NCBI GenBank assembly: GCA_028293405.1
Contig: JAQGOW010000472.1
Span: forward strand, 1 to 5,161
Reading direction: 5' to 3'
Source: Verrucomicrobiales bacterium
GTDB lineage: Bacteria > Verrucomicrobiota > Verrucomicrobiia > Limisphaerales > Palsa-1400
Length of the DNA stretch: 5,161 nucleotides
Part shown: positions 1 to 5,161 of the stretch, piece after piece
How positions within the stretch are numbered: position 1 is the first letter of the stretch
Layout: the number at the start of each line of letters is the position of its first letter
The notes under the pieces: model-generated
Database searches by the model: none
Told to the model about the DNA's origin: nothing
What the model saw: the letters and a program-made list of their open reading frames with translations, nothing else
Position numbers and translations under genes: made by a program

Positions 1-2304
1 CGAATTTGCGGCGTCGGTGTATAGACGATCTTTTACGATGTCGTGATAGATGGACGACAGTTCCACGGCAGCGAATTGGCTGATCCTCTGGTAAACGACG
101 TGGAACTCGTAGTTGTCGTAGGCGGCCAACACTTCTTTTTGCAGGTTCGCGAACTGCGCGAGAATCCAGCGGTCGAGGCCGGTAAGTTTGTCATCGGCGA
201 CGACGTGTTTGGCTGGATCAAAGTCGTACAGGTTCGAGAGCTGGTAACGCAACGTGTTGCGCAGGTTGCGATAGGTCTCGCTAACTTTGGCGATACGTTC
301 GTCGCTGACGACGATGTCGCTGCGGTAATCTTGTGATGCGACCCAGAGACGGACGATGTCAGCACCGTATTTATTTACGTAGGCTTCGGCGGTTTGAGGC
401 TTTTCGTAACTGCCCTGGCCTTGTTTGCTTTTGGAAATTTTTTCGCGATCGGCGTCCACCATGAAGCCGTGGGTGAGGACCGTCTTGAACGGAGCGGCGC
501 CGTTGCCGGCTAAGGAAAGTAATAAGGAACTCTGGAACCAACCGCGGTGTTGGTCGGAGCCTTCTAGATATACGTCGGCTTGCCATGCGCGGACAGGGCT
601 GTCCGCGCTCCGATGTTGAAGCTCTGGGCGGCGCATCAGAACGGCGCGTGATGACGAACCGGAATCGATCCAGACGTCTAATGTGTCGTTGGATTTGGCG
701 ACGGGGTCGGCGCCTTTCCAATTTGCCGGCTTAACCAATGACCAAAGTTCAGCAACCGATTTCTCGAACCACACATTTGAACCGTGTTGTTCGATGAGCT
801 TCGCTGTGTTGCGGACGATTTCGGCGTCCAGGCTCGGATTGCCTTGCGCGTCGTAGAACGCGGGGATTGGCACGCCCCATGTGCGCTGGCGCGAGATGCA
901 CCAGTCGGGACGTCCTTCGACCGCGCCTTTGATGCGGTTAACGCCCCAGTCAGGGATCCATTTTACGCGATCGATTTCTTCGAGCGCGAGTTTGCGGAAG
1001 GTTTTGCCTTCGAGCTTGTGATCGATCGCGACGAACCATTGGTCCATCGCACGGAAGATGATCGGCGTTTTGCTGCGCCAACAGAACGGATAGCTGTGAT
1101 GATAGTTTTCCTGGTGAAGCAAAGCGTGGCGCACGCGAAGTTCGTGCAGAACAGCTTCGTTGGCGTCGCTCTTACCGTGCTTTTCCAAAATGGATTTGCC
1201 GACCATTTCCTGCGGCATCTGTTGCTCGCGTGGCAGGTCGGTGGTGTAAGCCAGTGCGCCGTCGTCGTCGACGGGTGAATAGATCGGCAGATTATTTTGG
1301 CGGCCGAGGTTGTAGTCTTCTAAACCGTGACCGGGCGCGACGTGCACGAAGCCGGTGCCGGCGGAACTTTCGACGAAGTTATCGCCGGCAAATAATTTCC
1401 CGGTGCGATTGCAGAACGGATGCTGATATTGCAACGACGCGAGTTCCGAGCCGCGAGCTTTGCGGATCACAGTGTGGTTCTCCCACTTCGCTTTTTCGGC
1501 GACTGTCGCGACGAGTTGCGAAAGAACCCAATATTTTTCCTCGCCGACCTGGACTAAATGATATTCCAACGTGGAGTTATAAGCGACGGCGAGATTCGCC
1601 GGCAAAGTCCATGGAGTCGTTGTCCAGATGAGCACAAACGTGTTCGGCTCTCCGACGACGGGAAATTTTACGTAGACACTTTGGCTGACGTGATCGTGGT
1701 ACTCTACTTCCGCTTCGGCCAAGGCCGTGCGCGCGGGGATGCTCCAATAGACCGGCTTCTTGCCGCGATAAACAAAACCTTTTTCAACGATGTCGGCGAA
1801 CAGGCGAAGTTCGTCAGCCTCGTATTCTTTATTCAGCGTGAGATACGGATTTTCCCAATCGCCTAACACGCCGAGGCGCTTGAATTGCGTGCGTTGCGTG
1901 TCGATGAATTTGCGCGCGTAGGCGTCGCAAGCTTTGCGAACCGTGGCGGCATCGGTGGCTTTCTCCCCTGCCTTGCGCATTTCCTGCGTCACTTTGAATT
2001 CGATCGGCAAACCGTGACAATCCCAACCAGGAACGTAAGGCGCGTCTTTGCCGCGTGACGTCTGGTATTTGATGATGATGTCTTTGAGAATTTTGTTCAG
2101 CGCAGTGCCGACATGGACGTCGCCGTTCGCAAATGGCGGTCCGTCGTGCAACACAAACTTCTCCGCGCCCGCGCGTTGCTGTTGGATGGTTTGGTAAAGT
2201 TTAGCGGTTTCCCATTTTTGCAGGCGTTGCGGTTCGCGAGCGATTAAATCGGCTTTCATGGGAAAGCCGGTTTGCGGAAGGTTCAACGTTGTTTTGTAGT
2301 CCAT
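1..2304 (-). CDS. ileS: Isoleucyl-tRNA synthetase, 3' end beyond window
   Basis: Cytoplasmic class I aminoacyl-tRNA synthetase that charges tRNA-Ile with isoleucine using ATP and edits misactivated valine. The frame is open for 768 codons from ATG (2304-2302) to the left edge. The ATP-binding signature is HVGT at residues 64-67, preceded by DGPPFANGDV. The CP1 editing domain is intact: WTTTPWTLPAN at about 227-237 and GTGFVHVAPGHG followed by Asp330, spaced from His321 as in the E. coli editing site. Next come WCISRQRTWG (468-477), YLEGSDQHRGW (from 579) and the KMSKS loop as KISKS (622-626). The start of the anticodon-binding domain follows (DIVRLWVASQDY from 649). The C-terminal 150 or so residues, including any zinc site, lie outside. 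The start is set by homology: MDYKTTLNLPQTGFPM matches the E. coli N-terminus almost residue for residue. No Shine-Dalgarno is visible before it; CTCCTTT lies there instead. About nine extra residues near 565-574 coincide with a palindrome. The gene is divergent from ftsH. Confidence 0.97.
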   Translation of the reverse strand, partial: MDYKTTLNLPQTGFPMKADLIAREPQRLQKWETAKLYQTIQQQRAGAEKFVLHDGPPFANGDVHVGTALNKILKDIIIKYQTSRGKDAPYVPGWDCHGLPIEFKVTQEMRKAGEKATDAATVRKACDAYARKFIDTQRTQFKRLGVLGDWENPYLTLNKEYEADELRLFADIVEKGFVYRGKKPVYWSIPARTALAEAEVEYHDHVSQSVYVKFPVVGEPNTFVLIWTTTPWTLPANLAVAYNSTLEYHLVQVGEEKYWVLSQLVATVAEKAKWENHTVIRKARGSELASLQYQHPFCNRTGKLFAGDNFVESSAGTGFVHVAPGHGLEDYNLGRQNNLPIYSPVDDDGALAYTTDLPREQQMPQEMVGKSILEKHGKSDANEAVLHELRVRHALLHQENYHHSYPFCWRSKTPIIFRAMDQWFVAIDHKLEGKTFRKLALEEIDRVKWIPDWGVNRIKGAVEGRPDWCISRQRTWGVPIPAFYDAQGNPSLDAEIVRNTAKLIEQHGSNVWFEKSVAELWSLVKPANWKGADPVAKSNDTLDVWIDSGSSSRAVLMRRPELQHRSADSPVRAWQADVYLEGSDQHRGWFQSSLLLSLAGNGAAPFKTVLTHGFMVDADREKISKSKQGQGSYEKPQTAEAYVNKYGADIVRLWVASQDYRSDIVVSDERIAKVSETYRNLRNTLRYQLSNLYDFDPAKHVVADDKLTGLDRWILAQFANLQKEVLAAYDNYEFHVVYQRISQFAAVELSSIYHDIVKDRLYTDAANS
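587..608. repeat. Perfect palindrome inside ileS coding sequence
   Basis: Two 10-nt arms, GCGCGGACAG and CTGTCCGCGC, are exact reverse complements separated by only GG. On the minus strand the element encodes roughly residues 566-573 of IleRS (SADSPVRA), between RPEL and ADVYLEGSDQ. In E. coli IleRS, as I remember it, four residues (AGHA) separate the equivalent motifs, against thirteen here. The excess of about 27 nt is close to the size of the palindrome plus short flanks. This fits an in-frame insertion of a small palindromic repeat at a surface loop, leaving the frame and both neighbouring motifs intact. The palindrome is seen directly; the insertion origin is inferred, and no second copy occurs in this window. 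Confidence 0.6.
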
Positions 2305-2349
2305 TGACAAAGGAGCACACCGTACCAGTCGACTCAGGGTGTGTCAATG
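2302..2349 (-). promoter_or_regulatory. Inverted repeat overlapping the ileS start codon
   Basis: On the minus strand CATTGACA (2349-2342) is the exact reverse complement of TGTCAATG (2309-2302), and the latter contains the ileS ATG. Just inside, CACACC (2343-2338) can pair with GGTGTG (2321-2316), so six outer plus six inner pairs can form a stem with an eight-nt bulge on one side and a 16-nt loop. The loop contains the 8-nt palindrome AGTCGACT (2327-2334). If the ileS transcript starts upstream of 2349, this would put the start codon in a stem. It does not have the length or features of a T-box. A regulatory role is inference only; it might also be a DNA-level operator or chance. Confidence 0.35.
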
Positions 2350-2366
2350 TGGCGCCCACGTTTGGC

Positions 2367-2442
2367 TAACGCAAAGGCGCAGAGGTGTTAACCACCAAGG
2401 CCACCAAGACACCGAGGAGAAAAGGGACGAAAAGGGAGAAAA
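2367..2442. repeat. Degenerate short-unit repeat block (CCACCAAGG type)
   Basis: The stretch is built from short, similar units: ACGCAAAGG (2369-2377) and CGCAGAGGT (2378-2386), then CCACCAAGG (2392-2400), CCACCAAGA (2401-2409) and the decayed CACCGAGG (2410-2417), then AAAAGGGACG (2420-2429) and AAAAGGGAGA (2430-2439). Motifs of this form (ACGCAAAGGCGC..., ACCACCAAGG...) recur between genes in many Planctomycetota, Verrucomicrobiota, Chloroflexota and other environmental genomes, where they often give spurious short proteins with strings such as NHQGHQDT. That parallel is from memory. The units and their order are seen directly. There is no transposase, and no flanking duplication was recognised. 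Function unknown. Confidence 0.6.
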
Positions 2443-2554
2443 GTCTGGGGAGCGCCCTTACCGATGGGTGAGTTTTTCATGGGTCCGCAACCAGCGTCCG
2501 CCCCGCTTTTGCTATTTGAGGCTGTGAGGGTAAGTTTATGCGGCACAGACCGAA

Positions 2555-2559
2555 AAGGA
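2555..2559 (+). promoter_or_regulatory. Shine-Dalgarno candidate for ftsH
   Basis: AAGGA lies three nt before the ATG at 2563, closer than the usual five to nine but the best purine match near any candidate start. Before the alternative ATG at 2464 there is only GGGGAG at 2447-2452, eleven nt away. This weakly favours 2563 as the ftsH start. Confidence 0.4.
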
Positions 2560-2562
2560 CGT

Positions 2563-4515
2563 ATGTTGGATCGCAAGACCGACCCGAAACAAAAACCGCC
2601 GGAGAATAGCAACAGCAAGCCAGGCTGGCGGTTTTCCATCGGCTATTTTCTGTTGATGCTCGTTTTGCTGCTCGCGTGGCAGGAAGTGTTCACGCGCATG
2701 ACGGTCCGGCAGATTACCTATAGCGATTTCAAAACCGCTCTCGCCAGCAACGAAGTTCAAACTATCCAGATCCGCGGCGACGAAATTACCGGCACGGTGA
2801 ATCCGAGGCCGGGACCGCACTTTTCTCAATCGCACACTAATTTAAATTGGCCGACCACCCCGTTTGAATTTCGCACGGTTCGTGTTGAAGACCCGAACCT
2901 CGTCGCGGAACTGGAAGCAAAACACGTTCAGTATCAAGGCGTGCGACCGGGCATGCTCGCCACTTTTATATGGGCGTGGATATTCCCAATCGCGCTGATG
3001 ATGATTCTGTGGATGGTGCTCAGCAAACGGATGGGAAACGTCGGCGAATCCGTGCTCAGTTTTGGGAAGAGTCGCGCGCGCATGGTTGCCGAACATGAAA
3101 CGGGCGTGACCTTCAACGACGTTGCCGGGTGTGACGAAGCTAAATACGAGTTGCAGGAAGTTGTTGATTTCTTGCGGAACCCGGATCGCTACAAATCGCT
3201 CGGCGCAAAAATTCCAAAGGGCGTCCTACTGGTGGGGCCGCCGGGAACTGGCAAAACTTTATTGGCTCGGGCGGTCGCGGGTGAAGCGAAGGTGCCTTTC
3301 TTTCAACTCAGCGGAAGTGATTTCGTGGAAATGTTCGTCGGTGTCGGTGCGGCGCGTGTGCGCGATTTATTCCAACAAGCGAAAGTGAAAGCTCCGTGCA
3401 TTGTGTTCATTGACGAACTGGACGCCATCGGTCGCCAACGCGGCGTGCACGTCGGTTCCGTCAATGACGAACGCGAGCAGACGTTGAATCAGTTGCTGGT
3501 TGAGATGGATGGTTTCGAAGCTAATGCCGGCGTGATTTTGTTGGCGGCCACGAATCGGCCTGATGTTCTGGATCGCGCATTGTTGCGACCGGGTCGATTT
3601 GACCGGCAAGTGGTTGTCGATGCTCCGGACATCGACGGACGCGAAGCCATTCTCAAAGTTCACTCGCGCAATATTCCATTGTTGAGCACGGTGGAGCTTC
3701 GCAAAATTGCGCAGGCCACGCCTGGTTTCTCCGGCGCTGATTTAGCAAACGCGTTGAACGAAGCTGCGCTTCTTGCAGCGCGGCGTCACGGTAAAGCGAT
3801 CGACCAACATGATTTGGAGCAAGCAATTGAGAAAGTTGTCGCCGGTCCTGAACGCAAAAGTCGTCGCTTAAACCAGGAACAGAAACGTCGCGTTGCGTAT
3901 CACGAAGTCGGGCACGCGCTCGTTGCCGCTTACAGCAAGCACGCCGATCCGGTGCACAAGATCAGTATTATTCCGCGCGGTCGCGCGGCGCTCGGCTACA
4001 CGATGCAGCTGCCGTCCGACGATCAATTCCTGCTCAGCCAGGAGGAGTTGATGGACAAAGTTCGCGGGATCCTTGGTGGACGAGCGGCGGAGGAAATTGT
4101 TTTCCACGACATCACCACAGGCGCTGAGAACGATTTGGAACGCGGCACCGCGTTGGTGCGGCAAATGGTTTGCATTTACGGCATGAGCGAAAAGCTCGGT
4201 CTGGCTCATTGCGCAACGCATCAAGGGCCAATTTTCATGCAGGGCGGCGGCGGATTGCAACGCGATTGCAGCGAACAAACGGCTCGCGAAATTGATGAGG
4301 AAGTGAAACGCATTCTTGATCTCGCCTATGTCGAAGCGCGGGACATATTGCTCGCTCATCGCCCACAACTCGACATCGTCACTGTCGAACTGCTCAAGCG
4401 CGAGACGCTCGATTCCCATATTTTCAATGAGTTGCTTGGACGCGACCCCAACACGCCTGTGGGTGATCCTGATGTCCCCACGACCGAGCAGGTTCAAGAA
4501 GTGGTGAACGTTTAA
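2563..4515 (+). CDS. ftsH: ATP-dependent zinc metalloprotease FtsH
   Basis: Membrane-anchored hexameric AAA+ protease that extracts and degrades misassembled membrane proteins and selected cytosolic regulators. At 650 residues it has the usual length. Order: basic N-terminus, TM1 (about 24-40), a periplasmic domain of some 90 residues, TM2 (about 131-153), then the AAA module with Walker A GPPGTGKT (225-232), pore motif FVG (258-260), Walker B ending D284-E285, and second region of homology TNRPD (from 330) with Arg fingers R342 and R345. The M41 peptidase domain has HEVGH (447-451) and the likely third zinc ligand D524 in GAEND. All catalytic residues are present. The motifs GCDEAK and AALGYT with LPSDDQF place it with the AALGYT-type FtsH clade rather than the E. 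coli RGRALGVT type (family comparison from memory). The start at 2563 gives a typical N-terminus and has AAGGA upstream. An in-frame ATG at 2464 would add 33 atypical residues. No partner gene is adjacent; the gene ends 33 nt from the convergent kinase gene. Confidence 0.96.
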   Translation: MLDRKTDPKQKPPENSNSKPGWRFSIGYFLLMLVLLLAWQEVFTRMTVRQITYSDFKTALASNEVQTIQIRGDEITGTVNPRPGPHFSQSHTNLNWPTTPFEFRTVRVEDPNLVAELEAKHVQYQGVRPGMLATFIWAWIFPIALMMILWMVLSKRMGNVGESVLSFGKSRARMVAEHETGVTFNDVAGCDEAKYELQEVVDFLRNPDRYKSLGAKIPKGVLLVGPPGTGKTLLARAVAGEAKVPFFQLSGSDFVEMFVGVGAARVRDLFQQAKVKAPCIVFIDELDAIGRQRGVHVGSVNDEREQTLNQLLVEMDGFEANAGVILLAATNRPDVLDRALLRPGRFDRQVVVDAPDIDGREAILKVHSRNIPLLSTVELRKIAQATPGFSGADLANALNEAALLAARRHGKAIDQHDLEQAIEKVVAGPERKSRRLNQEQKRRVAYHEVGHALVAAYSKHADPVHKISIIPRGRAALGYTMQLPSDDQFLLSQEELMDKVRGILGGRAAEEIVFHDITTGAENDLERGTALVRQMVCIYGMSEKLGLAHCATHQGPIFMQGGGGLQRDCSEQTAREIDEEVKRILDLAYVEARDILLAHRPQLDIVTVELLKRETLDSHIFNELLGRDPNTPVGDPDVPTTEQVQEVVNV

Positions 4516-4548
4516 GCAGCTACATCGCCAGCGCGTGTCTTGCGCGTA

Positions 4549-5161
4549 TTACTTGCCTTCGACGGTCGGTAGCTCGAACCAAAACGTTGAGCCTTCGTTC
4601 GGACTTGAGAACAGGCCGACGGCTCCACCTACTCGCTCGATACCCTTTTTGACGATGGCCAATCCGATGCCAGTCCCAGGGTAGGCATCAGATGGGTGCA
4701 AGCGTTCGAACACACGGAAGATGCGCTGCTGATGTTCGGGCGCAATGCCGATGCCTTTGTCCTGGATGCAGAATCGCACGCGGTTGTCCGCACACCGCTC
4801 CGTCCAAATTCTAATCTGTGGAACCGCGCCTTTTGCGCAGAACTTCAGCGCATTGCCGAGCAGATTGTTCAGTGCGAGTTCTATCACTGTTCGATGCGCA
4901 AGCACGCACGGCAGCGGTTGCTTTTTCTCGATGACTGCTTTCTTCTCTTTGATTTCATTAACGAAATTCGCCGAAACCCTCGCCCACACCGCTTCGGTGT
5001 CCACAGGTCCGGTAGGCAACTGCACCGTGGTCATCCGTGCGTAATCCAGCAGGTCGCGGATTAAATCATCCATGCGCTGGGCGGCGTCCATGATGCGTCC
5101 GAAATAATCCTGCCCATCCGCATCGATCACGTTGGCGTAATCTTCAGTTAGGATGCGCGAC
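4549..5161 (-). CDS. Sensor histidine kinase, C-terminal part
   Basis: The last 204 or so residues of a two-component sensor kinase, which autophosphorylates a histidine using ATP and passes the phosphate to a response regulator. The frame stays open through the right edge, so the real start is outside; GTG at 5130 is internal. The visible start, SRILTEDYAN, is the stretch that normally follows the HDLRAPL-type phosphoacceptor motif in HisKA domains, so the histidine probably lies just beyond 5161. The second dimerisation helix follows (RMDDLIRDLLDYARM). The HATPase domain is complete: N box NNLLGNALKF (about 4840-4869), G1 box DKGIGIA (4741-4761), F box IFRVFERLHP, G2 box GTGIGLAIVKK (4645-4674), ending GSTFWFELP near the TAA at 4549-4551. 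The PGTGIGLAIVKK and LHPSD pattern is typical of phytochrome-like or PAS-linked kinases of environmental bacteria (family knowledge). Sensor domains and signal cannot be seen. No gene symbol is justified. It converges on ftsH; the 33-nt gap has only a 4-bp GCGC stem and no clear terminator. Confidence 0.93.
   Translation of the reverse strand, partial: SRILTEDYANVIDADGQDYFGRIMDAAQRMDDLIRDLLDYARMTTVQLPTGPVDTEAVWARVSANFVNEIKEKKAVIEKKQPLPCVLAHRTVIELALNNLLGNALKFCAKGAVPQIRIWTERCADNRVRFCIQDKGIGIAPEHQQRIFRVFERLHPSDAYPGTGIGLAIVKKGIERVGGAVGLFSSPNEGSTFWFELPTVEGK

Larger units (their letters stand above)
2305..2562. other. Divergent intergenic region ileS-ftsH
   Basis: This is the only sizeable gap between genes and must carry the promoters for both divergent genes. 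The left third has the ileS leader inverted repeat, the middle a purine-rich repeat block, and the right third a frame that can extend ftsH by 33 codons from an ATG at 2464. I see no strong sigma-70-type promoter. The best plus-strand candidate is TTGCTA (2509-2514) with TAAGTT 16 nt downstream (2531-2536), a weak match. If used, it would start transcription downstream of the 2464 ATG and favour the shorter FtsH. No tRNA or recognisable small RNA is evident. The short plus-strand frame here (2339-2527) is simply the translation of the repeat block and is not supported as a gene. Confidence 0.6.

Noticed and set aside
784..1278. 164-residue plus-strand open frame
   Set aside because: Antisense to the continuous IleRS reading frame, whose conserved motifs (such as WCISRQRTWG) occupy the same bases.
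1..2304. Possibility that ileS is broken, since only short complete ORFs appear over it
   Set aside because: Reading every codon from 2304 down to 1 in one frame gives no stop and continuous IleRS homology; it looks absent only because its stop codon is outside the window.
2392..2417. Possible CRISPR-like array
   Set aside because: Units are 8-9 nt, directly adjacent and without spacers, so this is a short-unit repeat and not a CRISPR array.
3973..3988. Perfect 7-bp palindrome CCGCGCG-GT-CGCGCGG inside ftsH
   Set aside because: It encodes the conserved PRGRAA part of the M41 domain with no length change, so arginine and alanine codons explain it without an inserted element.
3868..4497. 209-residue open frame on the minus strand opposite the ftsH protease domain
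   Set aside because: It lies wholly antisense to a certain FtsH coding region, shows no recognisable motifs, and its openness is explained by codon bias on the other strand.
4516..4548. Possible bidirectional terminator between convergent ftsH and kinase genes
   Set aside because: The only stem is GCGC with a 7-nt loop and no T-run on either strand; too weak to call.

Overview
The window looks like ordinary bacterial chromosome carrying three genes: the 5' four-fifths of an isoleucyl-tRNA synthetase gene (minus strand, runs off the left edge), a complete ftsH gene for the membrane ATP-dependent zinc metalloprotease (plus strand), and the 3' part of a sensor histidine kinase gene (minus strand, runs off the right edge). 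Every long open frame other than these three lies inside one of them and reads as a shadow. The source is probably a free-living Gram-negative bacterium. The style of the IleRS (HVGT/KISKS signatures), the kinase subfamily, the intergenic repeat and the weak ribosome-binding sites suggest Verrucomicrobiota or a PVC relative. That placement comes from memory and is only moderately supported.

Layout: positions 1-2304 are ileS read leftward, open in one uninterrupted frame of 768 codons. Positions 2305-2562 are a divergent intergenic region between ileS and ftsH. It holds an inverted repeat that overlaps the ileS start codon, then a low-complexity stretch of 9-10-nt units of the kind found scattered through many environmental genomes. 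ftsH fills 2563-4515 (a start 33 codons upstream at 2464 is possible). A convergent gap of only 33 nt with no convincing terminator separates it from the histidine kinase, which ends at 4549.

The three genes show no functional link beyond being neighbours: translation, membrane protein quality control and signalling. I found no sign of a new multi-gene system. The observations most worth a second look are small: a perfect 10-bp palindrome sitting in frame inside ileS, where the protein appears about nine residues longer than E. coli IleRS; the inverted repeat able to pair with the ileS start codon; the repeat block just upstream of ftsH; and the HVGT form of the synthetase HIGH signature.
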